In this document: positions 18,518-26,539 of the stretch, one piece after another
How the letters are laid out: every line of letters starts with the position of its first letter
How positions within the stretch are numbered: the stretch's first letter is position 1
Assembly: GCA_016839655.1 (NCBI GenBank)
Contig: JAEOTW010000158.1
Span: forward strand, 16,245-80,244
Length of the DNA stretch: 64,000 nucleotides
Direction: 5' to 3'
Source of the DNA: Promethearchaeota archaeon
Lineage (GTDB): Archaea; Asgardarchaeota; Lokiarchaeia; Sigynarchaeales; SOKP01
The notes under the pieces: model-generated
What the model saw: only the letters and a program-made list of their open reading frames with translations
Database searches by the model: none
What the model was told of the DNA's origin: nothing
Program-made: the position numbers and the translations under genes

Positions 18518-19300
18518 ATGAATGTTATGAAAAAAATACTAATTATTTGTCAAGCAAGATTTGGGTCCACTCGTCTTCCTGGTAAGGTTCTTAAGAAAGT
18601 TGGAGATAGAGAACTTTTATGGTACGAAATTAAAAGATTACAGTTAGTTAAAACGCAAAATACTATTATATTAGCAACAACTAAAACAGAAAAAGATAAA
18701 GAAATAATGTATTTTGCGAATAATAATAATATCAATTGCTTTTTAGGTAGTGAGGATGACGTCCTCGATAGATTTTATCAAGCTGCAAAAGAGTATAACG
18801 GTGATATAATAGTTAGAATAACTGGTGATTGTCCGTTAATAGATCCTGATGTTATTGATCAAGCAATAAATATCTTTTTAGAGGGAGATTATGATTATGT
18901 TTCAAATGTTGAAGAAAATAAAGAAACTTATCCCGATGGATTAGATGTAGAAGTTTTTTCATTTCAAGCATTAGAAAGAGCACATCGCGAAGCTAAATGG
19001 CAATCTGAAAGAGAACATGTAACCCCTTATATCAGAAAAAATTCGGATAAATTTTCTCTAAAGCACTTTAGGAATAAAGAGGATCTCTCAAGCTTCCGAT
19101 TAACTGTTGATACACCTGAGGATTATGAATTCTTATCGTATATCATAAATAATTTCAAAGATAAGTGGGACAAATTCAGAATGTATGATATAATTGATTA
19201 TTTAAAAGAAAATCTACCCTTGTTAAAAATAAACGCTCAATATGAACGAAATGAGGGTTATTTAAAATCAATAAGAGAAGATAAAATTGTTAAAAATTAA
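18518..19300 (+). CDS. spsF: Cytidylyltransferase of the SpsF / acylneuraminate type
   Basis: 260 residues. The N-terminal nucleotide loop ICQARFGSTRLPGKVLKKVG (about 9-28) is the CMP-sugar synthase signature with its Arg and Lys, followed by LGSEDDVLDRFYQAA (about 79-93), RITGDCPLIDPDVID, and the YPDGLDVEVFSFQALERA segment that closes the sugar site. CMP transfer from CTP to a nonulosonic acid would activate the product of the synthase encoded at 20660. The start is taken at the ATG at 18518; a second Met is three codons later. The C-terminus is followed by the AGGGTGA site for the next gene. SpsF-type enzymes are often annotated as glycosyltransferases; the sequence supports nucleotidyl transfer. 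Confidence 0.82.
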   Translation: MNVMKKILIICQARFGSTRLPGKVLKKVGDRELLWYEIKRLQLVKTQNTIILATTKTEKDKEIMYFANNNNINCFLGSEDDVLDRFYQAAKEYNGDIIVRITGDCPLIDPDVIDQAINIFLEGDYDYVSNVEENKETYPDGLDVEVFSFQALERAHREAKWQSEREHVTPYIRKNSDKFSLKHFRNKEDLSSFRLTVDTPEDYEFLSYIINNFKDKWDKFRMYDIIDYLKENLPLLKINAQYERNEGYLKSIREDKIVKN

Positions 19301-19306
19301 AAAAAC

Positions 19307-19313
19307 AGGGTGA
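19307..19313 (+). promoter_or_regulatory. Ribosome binding site deciding an AUU start
   Basis: AGGGTGA, complementary to the usual 16S rRNA 3' end, ends six bases before an ATT codon at 19320. The conserved N-terminus of the aminotransferase family begins right after that ATT, and no ATG, GTG or TTG exists in frame between the upstream stop (19311-19313) and 19407. The site therefore argues for initiation at AUU. Confidence 0.45.
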
Positions 19314-19319
19314 ATAAGT

Positions 19320-20630
19320 ATTAATTGTGAGAAAGGTATTTCTTTATGGAATAAAGCTAAAAGATTAATTCCTGGTGGATCCCAACTTTTAACTAAGCGT
19401 TCTGAAATGTTTCTACCAGATCAGTGGCCTTCATATTTTGATAAAGCAAAAGGTTGCGAAATCTGGGATTTAGACGGAAACCATTATTATGACATGACTG
19501 TTATGGGTGTAGGAGCATGCACACTAGGATATGCTGATGATGATGTAAATAAGGCTGTGATAGAAGTAGTTAAAGATGGTTCTATGTCTACTTTAAATAG
19601 TCCTGAGGATGTTGAACTTGCTGAATTGTTATTAAAAATACACCCTTGGGCAGAAGCTGCTCGTTATGCTCGTACTGGTGGCGAAATCATGGCAATTGCC
19701 GTCAGAATTGCACGTGCTTACACCAAAAGAGATAAAGTTGCTTTTTGTGGATATCATGGATGGCATGATTGGTATTTATCAAGTAATTTAGATAATAATG
19801 CAAATCTAGATGGTCATCTCTTACCTGGACTCGATCCAAATGGTGTTCCCAGAGGTTTAATAAAAACAGCTTTACCGTTTGAGTATAATAAAATAGAGCA
19901 ATTGGAGTCTATTATTAAAGAGAATGATATTGGGGTTATAGTTCTTGAGCCAATAAGGCACCAAGAACCAAAAAATAACTTTCTTCAAAGAATTAGAGAA
20001 ATTGCTGATGATATTGGAGCAATCTTAATTATTGATGAGATCACTGCTGGTTGGCGGTTAACTTGTGGAGGGGCTCATTTACTCTATGATGTTAATCCAG
20101 ATATGATGGTTACAGCTAAAGCAGTTAGTAATGGATATCCTATGGCAGCAGTTATTGGTAAAGCAGAATTAATGGATGCTTCACAAACAAGTTTTATTAG
20201 TAGTACTTACTGGACCGAAAGGATTGGTCCTGCTGCTGCTATAGCAACAATCAATAAAATGCAAAAAGTGAACTTACCTGCTTATTTAGACAAAATAGGT
20301 GCATTAATCGGTAAAAACTGGGAAGAGCTAGCGAATAAACACAGTCTAAATTTTTCAATCTTACCACCCAATGCCTTAGTTACATTTACTATCGATTATG
20401 AAAATGCTCTTGAAATTAAGACCCTTTATACGCAAGAGATGCTTAAGAGAGGGTATCTTGCTGCAACAAGTGTATATGTTAGCTATGCTCATACTGAGGA
20501 AATAGTGAATAAATACATGAAAGATGTTGATGAAGTGTTTGGAATTATAAAAATAGCGATTGAGCAAAAAACCGTAAGGAAACTCCTTAAAGGTCCAACT
20601 GTTCATAGTGGATTCCAAAGATTAACATAA
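19320..20630 (+). CDS. Class III PLP aminotransferase (glutamate-1-semialdehyde aminomutase-like)
   Basis: 436 residues if initiated at the ATT at 19320, giving an N-terminus (M/I)NCEKGISLWNKAKRLIPGG. This stretch, with SQLLTKRSEMFLPDQWP next, matches the conserved start of this family, so the ATG at 19407 would delete about 29 conserved residues. PLP features: GYHGWHDWYLSS, LIIDEITAGWR (Asp for the pyridine nitrogen), and the Schiff-base Lys in VTAKAVSNGYPM (K267). It should aminate or transfer an amino group on a keto or aldehyde sugar. GSA-type enzymes beside SpsF and NeuB genes have been seen in bacterial glycan loci. The lack of an in-frame ATG/GTG/TTG could also reflect a sequencing indel. 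Confidence 0.82.
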   Translation: MNCEKGISLWNKAKRLIPGGSQLLTKRSEMFLPDQWPSYFDKAKGCEIWDLDGNHYYDMTVMGVGACTLGYADDDVNKAVIEVVKDGSMSTLNSPEDVELAELLLKIHPWAEAARYARTGGEIMAIAVRIARAYTKRDKVAFCGYHGWHDWYLSSNLDNNANLDGHLLPGLDPNGVPRGLIKTALPFEYNKIEQLESIIKENDIGVIVLEPIRHQEPKNNFLQRIREIADDIGAILIIDEITAGWRLTCGGAHLLYDVNPDMMVTAKAVSNGYPMAAVIGKAELMDASQTSFISSTYWTERIGPAAAIATINKMQKVNLPAYLDKIGALIGKNWEELANKHSLNFSILPPNALVTFTIDYENALEIKTLYTQEMLKRGYLAATSVYVSYAHTEEIVNKYMKDVDEVFGIIKIAIEQKTVRKLLKGPTVHSGFQRLT

Positions 20631-20659
20631 AGATTATTAAAAAATAAGAAAGATAAAAA

Positions 20660-21703
20660 ATGAAAGATATAATAATAGGTAATAAAAAGATTGGAGAAAA
20701 TCAACCCACTTTTATAATTGCTGAAGCCGGTTCTAATCATAATCGTGATTTAGAACAAGCTAAAAAATTAATTGAGATTGCCGCAGAATCTGAAGCAGAC
20801 GCTGTAAAGTTTCAAACTTATTCTGCAGAAACTATGTATTCTAAAAAAACTGTTACACCTGATTATCTTGAAGGAAAGATAGAACAAAAATCCGTATGGC
20901 AATTAATTAAAGATATTGAACTTCCAAGGGAATGGCAAGGTGAATTAGCGGATTTCGCTAAATCTCATGGATTGATCTTCCTCTCTACACCTTTTGACTA
21001 TCAAGCTATTAAAGAGTTAGAAGAATTGAATGTTCTTGCTTATAAAGTTGCCTCTTTTGAAATAGTGGACTTACAATTTCTAAAAGAGATTGCTAAAACA
21101 AAAAAGCCAATTATTTTATCCACTGGAATGGCAAGTATGGGTGATATTGAGGATGCAGTAAATGCTATAAAAGAAATTGGTGATATCGATATAGCTTTAC
21201 TTCATTGCGCTATAAACTATCCGCCACCAATTGAAGATTTAAATTTAAGGGTAATTAAGACGTTAGCAAAAGCATTTCAAGTTCCCGTAGGATTCTCTGA
21301 TCATACAATGAGTACATATCTACCATCAATTTGTGTGACTCTTGGAGCATGTATTATTGAGAAACATTACACTGTTAGTAGATCATTAAAAGGGCCAGAT
21401 CATAAATTTGCTTTAGAACCTAAGGAATTAAAACTCATGATTAAAAATATTAGAGAAACTGAAACTGCTTTAGGTAGTTCTATAAAAAAAATAGCAGAAT
21501 CAGAAAAGAACTTGTATAAACTCGCTAGGAGGAGTGTTATTGCAGCAAAAAAAATTCCCGCAGGAAAAGTAATAGAAAAATCTGATCTTATTATAAAACG
21601 TCCTGGTTATGGAATTCCTCCAAAATTTCTTGATATAATAGTAGGTCGAGAGGCTAGAAAAGATATAGACGAAGATGACATAATTACTTGGGATATGATA
21701 TAA
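20660..21703 (+). CDS. pseI: Nonulosonic acid synthase (NeuB/PseI family)
   Basis: 347 residues; condenses phosphoenolpyruvate with a 6-carbon amino sugar to give a nine-carbon nonulosonic acid. The TIM barrel begins FIIAEAGSNHNRDLEQAKK (about 14-32) and shows DAVKFQTYSAETM, STPFDYQAIKELEE, YKVASFEIVDL, STGMASMGDI, and the metal-binding region GFSDHTMSTYLPS and IIEKHYTVSR. A C-terminal SAF/antifreeze-like domain (about 285-347) has RRSVIAAKKIPAGKVI and RPGYGIPPKFLDIIVGR. The SFEI and RPGYGxxPK elements resemble pseudaminic acid synthase more than sialic acid synthase. Overlaps the next gene by one base (TAATG), suggesting coupled translation. Substrate stereochemistry is inference. Confidence 0.9.
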   Translation: MKDIIIGNKKIGENQPTFIIAEAGSNHNRDLEQAKKLIEIAAESEADAVKFQTYSAETMYSKKTVTPDYLEGKIEQKSVWQLIKDIELPREWQGELADFAKSHGLIFLSTPFDYQAIKELEELNVLAYKVASFEIVDLQFLKEIAKTKKPIILSTGMASMGDIEDAVNAIKEIGDIDIALLHCAINYPPPIEDLNLRVIKTLAKAFQVPVGFSDHTMSTYLPSICVTLGACIIEKHYTVSRSLKGPDHKFALEPKELKLMIKNIRETETALGSSIKKIAESEKNLYKLARRSVIAAKKIPAGKVIEKSDLIIKRPGYGIPPKFLDIIVGREARKDIDEDDIITWDMI

Positions 21704-22476
21704 TGATTAAGAATATTAAGATTGGAATTAAGATTTCCACAGAAAATTTTAACTTACTTGATGAAATTTATGAGAATCTTGATATTATTGATTATACAGA
21801 GATCTCAATAAAGCCCAACTTTAAAACTGATGATTTAAATAAAATTAGAGAAGTAAAATTGCCATATGCTATACATCTACCCAATTCTAATTTTGGAATT
21901 GATTTTGGTGAAGTAAATTATGAAGAAAATAATTCAAAATTTTTGAAAAATGTGAATCTGAACAAGGATTTATTTAAAACTTTAAATCCTATTTGTTACA
22001 TAATACACCCAGAATCAGGAGATCAAGCTTATTCAATAATGAATCTTAAGAAAATTGGTCTAAAACCTTTAGCAATTGAAAATATGCCAATAAAAGGTAT
22101 ACGCGGAGAAAAACTAGTAGGTTATGATATCAATACTCTGGAATTGTTCTTTAAGGAAATACAAGATTTAGAGTTATGTTTTGATATAAACCATGCAATT
22201 AAAGCTGCTACTACAAAAAAGGAAGATTATCTTGAATTTATTAGAAATTTTTTAAATTTCAGAAAGCCAATTTTATTTCATATTGCCAGCGGTGACTTAA
22301 ATGTGGAATTTGACGACCATCTTCATTTGGATGAAGGAGACTATAATATAACTAAAATAAAGAGAATTTTATTAGAATTTGAAGAAATTGTTCGTTTAAC
22401 TTTTGAAACCCCTCGAAGCGTTAAAAATTCTATTAAGGAAGACTTAACAAATATAAATATCTTCATTAAATCCTAA
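21703..22476 (+). CDS. TIM-barrel protein (xylose isomerase / AP endonuclease 2-like)
   Basis: 257 residues from the ATG at 21703, which shares its A with the upstream TAA (TAATG). An in-frame ATG at 21688 lies inside the synthase gene and is less likely. The pattern KIGIKISTENF, then YAIHLPNSNFGIDFGE, CYIIHPESGDQAY, LAIENMPIKGIRGE, LCFDINHAIKAATT and FHIASGDLN fits the sugar-isomerase/endonuclease IV type TIM barrel, with His and Glu residues suited to binding metal. In this operon it probably isomerises or epimerises a sugar intermediate rather than cutting DNA. I do not recognise a named enzyme. Confidence 0.62.
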   Translation: MIKNIKIGIKISTENFNLLDEIYENLDIIDYTEISIKPNFKTDDLNKIREVKLPYAIHLPNSNFGIDFGEVNYEENNSKFLKNVNLNKDLFKTLNPICYIIHPESGDQAYSIMNLKKIGLKPLAIENMPIKGIRGEKLVGYDINTLELFFKEIQDLELCFDINHAIKAATTKKEDYLEFIRNFLNFRKPILFHIASGDLNVEFDDHLHLDEGDYNITKIKRILLEFEEIVRLTFETPRSVKNSIKEDLTNINIFIKS

Positions 22477-22493
22477 AATTATGTGTTGAAACC

Positions 22494-22952
22494 TTGGATA
22501 TAGATTATAATAAGATTGGTGTAATTCCCGCAGAAATTGATAATGAAAATCACAAAAAAGGGATATTAAAAGTATTTAATGAAAATATTAAATATTTTCA
22601 TTTGACAAAGGAATCAGTTTCTTATGAAGATCATTCTAAATGGTGGTCACAAGCTTTTAATAATGAAATCATTTATGTAATAATTTATGAGCAAATGGTA
22701 ACTGGATACATTAGATTAACAAAATTTAAAACAGACACTAAAGAAGAGAATGAAATTAGTATTGCATTATCAAAAAAATTTCAAAAATCAGGCCTTGGCT
22801 CACATGCCTACCAAATATTTGAAAAAAAGATGAAAAAGATTGGAATTAGCAAAATAATAGCAAATACTGAAAATGATAATGTATTAGGTCAAAAATTTTT
22901 TGAAAAAAACAAATTCAAAAAGAAAGATTACAGATATGTAAAGATTATTTAA
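22494..22952 (+). CDS. GNAT acetyltransferase, PseH-like
   Basis: 152 residues starting at a TTG codon (22494); no ATG is available in frame between the upstream stop and this point. The fold shows EDHSKWWSQAFNNEIIYVII, VTGYIRLTKFKT, ISIALSKKFQKSGLGSHAYQ with the acetyl-CoA loop QKSGLG (about 96-101), and the final ANTENDNVLGQKFFEKNKF. This C-terminal arrangement (N-x-x-x-x-x-F-x-x-x-x-F) is typical of GNATs. PseH N-acetylates the 4-amino sugar made by PseC before hydrolysis to the hexose used by PseI. It lies between the TIM barrel and the formyltransferase in the nonulosonate operon, which supports this job. Confidence 0.75.
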   Translation: MDIDYNKIGVIPAEIDNENHKKGILKVFNENIKYFHLTKESVSYEDHSKWWSQAFNNEIIYVIIYEQMVTGYIRLTKFKTDTKEENEISIALSKKFQKSGLGSHAYQIFEKKMKKIGISKIIANTENDNVLGQKFFEKNKFKKKDYRYVKII

Positions 22953-22992
22953 AATAATATATTAAATGGATTAAAGGAGTTTTTAATTAAAA

Positions 22993-23691
22993 ATGCAAAA
23001 ATTTCTAATTGTTACCATTAAATCTTGGAATATTGATAATTTCAATAAATACACTAAAAACTGGGAAGGAGAGTGGTATTTAATTTCTAAGAAGGAAGAT
23101 TTTTCTTTAGATAATGTTGATAAAGTTAATCCTAATAAGATATTTTTTGTTCACTGGTCATGGATAATTCCTAAGGAAATATTTGAGAAATATGAATGCA
23201 TTTTATTCCACATGACGGACTTACCATATGGTAGAGGCGGAAGTCCAATGCAAAACTTAATCCTTAGAGGACAATATGACACTAAAATCTCTGCCTTAAG
23301 AGTAGTGCAAGAATTAGATGCAGGTGATATTTATTTAAAGAAATCATTAAATATAGAGCATGGAACTGCAGAGGAAATCTTTACTAAAGCTTCAGATATT
23401 ATCTATAAAATGATTGAAGAGATACTAACCAAAGACTTAAAACCAAAACCACAAGAAGGAGAGATTGTTGAGTTTTTGAGAAGGAAACCAGAGGAGGGTA
23501 ATTTAAAAGATCTTAATAACCTTAAAAAAATTTATGATTATATAAGAATGTTGGATGGTGAAGGATATCCTCCAGCATTTTTCGAGTTTAATGATATAAA
23601 ATATGAATTTTTCAGACCGAAATTGAAAAGTAATAAACTAGAAGCAAGAGTAATTATTAAAAAAAAAGATGAGCTGAATAATGAGAAATAA
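22993..23691 (+). CDS. Sugar N-formyltransferase (methionyl-tRNA formyltransferase-like)
   Basis: 232 residues. The formyl-transfer core shows KIFFVHWSWIIPKEI, then LFHMTDLPYGRGGSPMQNLI (about 71-90), TKISALRVVQELDAGDIYLK (about 97-116). In this enzyme class the active site is Asn-x-His plus Asp; here H73 and D109 are kept but the Asn position is Leu71. The same HMTDLPYGRGGSP form occurs, as I recall, in PseJ-type enzymes that formylate a pseudaminic acid precursor, so it is probably active. The donor would be N10-formyl-tetrahydrofolate. A GGAG site lies about a dozen bases upstream. Overlaps the PIG-L gene by eleven bases. Confidence 0.78.
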   Translation: MQKFLIVTIKSWNIDNFNKYTKNWEGEWYLISKKEDFSLDNVDKVNPNKIFFVHWSWIIPKEIFEKYECILFHMTDLPYGRGGSPMQNLILRGQYDTKISALRVVQELDAGDIYLKKSLNIEHGTAEEIFTKASDIIYKMIEEILTKDLKPKPQEGEIVEFLRRKPEEGNLKDLNNLKKIYDYIRMLDGEGYPPAFFEFNDIKYEFFRPKLKSNKLEARVIIKKKDELNNEK

Positions 23692-24367
23692 TAAAGTCTT
23701 GATTGTAGCTGCACATCCTGATGATGAAGTTTTAGGATGTGGTGGGACAATAGCAAAATTAGCATCTGATAATGAAATACACGCATTAATTCTAGTTGAT
23801 AGAATTACTTCTCGAAAATTAGATATTCCCGAGTCTGAATTAAAGGAATTAAGAGATACAACCTCTAATGCTCATAAACTCTTAAAAATTAAAGAAACCT
23901 ATTTTGAAAATTTTCCAGATAATAGTTTTGATAAGCTGCCTTTATTGGATTTAGTAAAAAAAGTGGATGAGTATATTACTAAAATAAAGCCAGATATAAT
24001 TTTCACACACCATCATGCAGATTTAAATATTGACCATAGAATGACTTTTCAAGCAGTTTTAACCTGTTGTAGACCACAACCAAATTTTAAACACCCCGAT
24101 ATTTATAGTTTTGAGATTCCCTCTTCCACTGAATGGCAAGTTTTAAGTGGAGAAAATGTATTTAAACCTAATATCTTTATAGATATTTCAGATACAATTG
24201 AGAAAAAGTTAAAAGCTTTAGAAATTTATAAAGCAGAAATGAGAGATTATCCTCATTCAAGATCTTTAGAAGGTGTAAAGTTGATGGCCCAAGATTGGGG
24301 TAGAAAAGTTGGAAAACGATATATCGAAGCTTTTGAATTAATTAGAAGTATAAAAAACAAATTATAG
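23681..24367 (+). CDS. PIG-L family deacetylase
   Basis: 228 residues of the LmbE/PIG-L zinc deacetylase family. The metal motif AHPDDE (H12, D14, D15) opens the protein in LIVAAHPDDEVLGCGGT, and the second metal His is in FTHHHADLNIDHRMTFQA (about 107-124). C-terminal LKALEIYKAEMRDYPHSRS is also typical. The family removes N-acetyl from GlcNAc-type or other amino sugars. Coupling to the preceding formyltransferase (overlap of eleven bases) suggests that an N-acetyl is removed and replaced by N-formyl. It ends the plus-strand nonulosonate operon, 12 bases from the convergent aminotransferase. Confidence 0.86.
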   Translation: MRNNKVLIVAAHPDDEVLGCGGTIAKLASDNEIHALILVDRITSRKLDIPESELKELRDTTSNAHKLLKIKETYFENFPDNSFDKLPLLDLVKKVDEYITKIKPDIIFTHHHADLNIDHRMTFQAVLTCCRPQPNFKHPDIYSFEIPSSTEWQVLSGENVFKPNIFIDISDTIEKKLKALEIYKAEMRDYPHSRSLEGVKLMAQDWGRKVGKRYIEAFELIRSIKNKL

Positions 24368-24379
24368 AAATCGGAGATT

Positions 24380-25573
24380 TTATTTCTTATAATATTTTAA
24401 TACTTTTTCTAATGCATTTATTACATCATATACATCCGCATCACTCATTTTAGGAAAAAGAGGAATTGTTAATAGCCTAGGAAATAACCATTCCACATTT
24501 GGTAGGATGCCTCTTTTTAAACCAAATTTTTCTTGGTAATAAGAATGATAATGAACAGGTATATAATGGACATTAACACCAATATTTTCTTCCCTTAAAG
24601 CCTTAAATATATAGTCTCTATCTACTTTTAACTTCTCTACTTCTAATTGTATGACATATAAGTGCCATGAGTGTTTAATATTTTTCTTAACGTATGGAAT
24701 CTTTATTCCTTCAATACCACTTAATTTCCTGTTATACAGATTCACAATTTCCCTTCTTCGATTTTGAAATGATTCTAATTTTTCCAGTTGATGAATTCCT
24801 AAACAGGCATGAAGTTCACTTAGATTATATCGAAATCCTAGATATTGCATATCATAATAAAAACCACCCTCTTTTCCAAATCTTTTAACCGCGTCTCTCG
24901 AAATTCCATGAGTACGAAACGTCAATAATTTTTTATATAATTCTTCGTTATTAGTTGTAACAATGCCCCCTTCTGCTGTTGTAATGTTTTTTACGGGATG
25001 AAAACTAAAAATTGTTAAATCGCTAACATTTCCTATTTTTTTACCCTTATATTCTGCATCTATTGCATGAGCAGCATCTTCGATGACGTACAGATTATTT
25101 TCTTCAGCGACTTCAGTTATTTCATCCATATCACAAGGTTGACCTGTAAAGTGAACAGGAATTATTGCTTTTGTTTTTGGTGTGATCTTTTTTCTAATTT
25201 CATTTGGATCAATATTGTACGTATTATTTTTAATATCTGCAAAAATAGGTGTACCACCTCGGTATACAACGCAATTTGCAGATGCTACAAAAGTTAAAGG
25301 TGTTGTAATAACTTCATCTCCAGGTTTAATATTAATACTCGAAGTAGACACATGCAATGCTGCTGTTCCAGAATTTACTGCTACAGCATATTTAGATCCT
25401 TTAAATTTTTTAAATCTTTCTTCAAAAAGTCTCATTTTGGGACCTGTTGTTATCCAATTAGACTTTAAAGAATCAATAACCTCATTTATTTCTTTCTCAT
25501 TTAACCACTGCTTACCATACGGAAGAAAATCTTCTCTTATAGGTTTGCCTCCTTCTATAGCTGGTTTTTCCAT
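24380..25573 (-). CDS. pseC: DegT/DnrJ/EryC1/StrS aminotransferase, PseC-like
   Basis: 397 residues from the ATG at 25573; a TTG just before it is a less likely start. The ATG overlaps the upstream SDR stop as TGATG, so translation is coupled. PLP signatures: AVNSGTAALHVS (about 66-77), VIEDAAHAIDAEYKG (about 163-177) and the Schiff-base K195 in FSFHPVKNITTAEGGIVTTN. The C-terminal HYIPVHYHSYYQEKFG matches UDP-4-amino-4,6-dideoxy-N-acetyl-beta-L-altrosamine transaminases (PseC), which aminate the 4-keto product of a PseB-type dehydratase. It is the last gene of the minus-strand half-operon whose first sugar gene is the dehydratase at 26540. Confidence 0.86.
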   Translation of the reverse strand: MEKPAIEGGKPIREDFLPYGKQWLNEKEINEVIDSLKSNWITTGPKMRLFEERFKKFKGSKYAVAVNSGTAALHVSTSSINIKPGDEVITTPLTFVASANCVVYRGGTPIFADIKNNTYNIDPNEIRKKITPKTKAIIPVHFTGQPCDMDEITEVAEENNLYVIEDAAHAIDAEYKGKKIGNVSDLTIFSFHPVKNITTAEGGIVTTNNEELYKKLLTFRTHGISRDAVKRFGKEGGFYYDMQYLGFRYNLSELHACLGIHQLEKLESFQNRRREIVNLYNRKLSGIEGIKIPYVKKNIKHSWHLYVIQLEVEKLKVDRDYIFKALREENIGVNVHYIPVHYHSYYQEKFGLKRGILPNVEWLFPRLLTIPLFPKMSDADVYDVINALEKVLKYYKK

Positions 25574-26523
25574 CAAATATTCATCTCATTTTCTAAAATC
25601 CATTTTTCCAATTTTGTTATACCTTTTTTCAAGGATGTTTTTGGTTCCCAATTAAGTAATATTTTTGCTTTTGAATTATCACAGACTAATTTCATTATTT
25701 CACTCTGAGGATGATGGTGTTTAACGTGTTCAATTCGATTTTTATCATTTACAATCAACATTGCTAATTCACTAATTGAAATATCTGTTCCAGTTCCTGC
25801 ATTTATAACTTCTCCAATACATCTCTTACATTCTAAGGCTTTCACTATAAAATCAGCACAGTCTTCAACATAAAGTAGATCTCTCGTTTGTGTACCATCT
25901 CCATAAATTTGCAATTTTTTATTTTCGAGTTTATTTTTAATAAAAATGGAAACAACTCCACCGTCCATATTAGTTTTTTGAAATGGACCATAAGTATTGA
26001 ATGGTCGGAGAATTATAATAGGCAAATTAAAACCATAGTAATATGATAATGCTAATTCTTCTGCTGCTAATTTTGTTCCTGCATATGGAGATGTAGGTCT
26101 TATGGGATGAGTTTCTGAAATAGCTATATTTGAATTAGCTAAATCATAAACCATGCAGGTTCCAACTAAACAAATCTTTGTATTTACCTTACGCGCTGCT
26201 TCTAATATATTATATGTTCCAATTACATTATTTTCGAACGACCGTTCTGGAAAATCCAAGCTTTCTTGAACATTTATTTGAGCTGCAAGATGAATACAAC
26301 TTGAAAATTTGAATTTAGCAAATAAATCTTCAATAAATTTTGTATCTCTAATATCGTTGAATGAAATTTCTTTCAAATGAGGGTTGTCTTTAAATTCCAT
26401 AATATTTTCTCTTTTGCAATTGCTTAAATTATCCATAATAATAATATCTTTTTTTCCTTCTAGCAACTTTTTAGCAACCCATCTTCCAATGAAACCAGCA
26501 CCTCCAGTGATTAAAATAACCAT
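25573..26523 (-). CDS. NAD-dependent epimerase (UDP-glucose 4-epimerase-like SDR)
   Basis: 316-residue extended SDR. GGAGFIGRW (7-15) binds the cofactor, HLAAQINVQES follows the fourth strand, CLVGTCMVYDLA carries the catalytic Ser/Thr equivalent, and PYAGTKLAAEELAL provides YxxxK. The C-terminal RPFNTYGPFQ, YGDGTQTRDLLYVEDCA and NAGTGTDISI are sugar-nucleotide epimerase features. Although UDP-GlcNAc 4-epimerase would be the default guess, its position between the 4,6-dehydratase and the PseC-like aminotransferase suggests it remodels the same UDP-sugar intermediate. Sixteen bases separate it from the dehydratase. Confidence 0.8.
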   Translation of the reverse strand: MVILITGGAGFIGRWVAKKLLEGKKDIIIMDNLSNCKRENIMEFKDNPHLKEISFNDIRDTKFIEDLFAKFKFSSCIHLAAQINVQESLDFPERSFENNVIGTYNILEAARKVNTKICLVGTCMVYDLANSNIAISETHPIRPTSPYAGTKLAAEELALSYYYGFNLPIIILRPFNTYGPFQKTNMDGGVVSIFIKNKLENKKLQIYGDGTQTRDLLYVEDCADFIVKALECKRCIGEVINAGTGTDISISELAMLIVNDKNRIEHVKHHHPQSEIMKLVCDNSKAKILLNWEPKTSLKKGITKLEKWILENEMNI

Positions 26524-26539
26524 TTATGAAATCCCTTTT

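Noticed and set aside
21703..22476. Endonuclease IV (DNA repair) function for the TIM-barrel gene
   Set aside because: Operon context is sugar synthesis, the protein is short, and the full zinc ligand set of endonuclease IV was not seen.
25182..25655. 157-codon open frame on the plus strand
   Set aside because: It is antisense to the conserved PseC-like gene and shows no recognisable domain.
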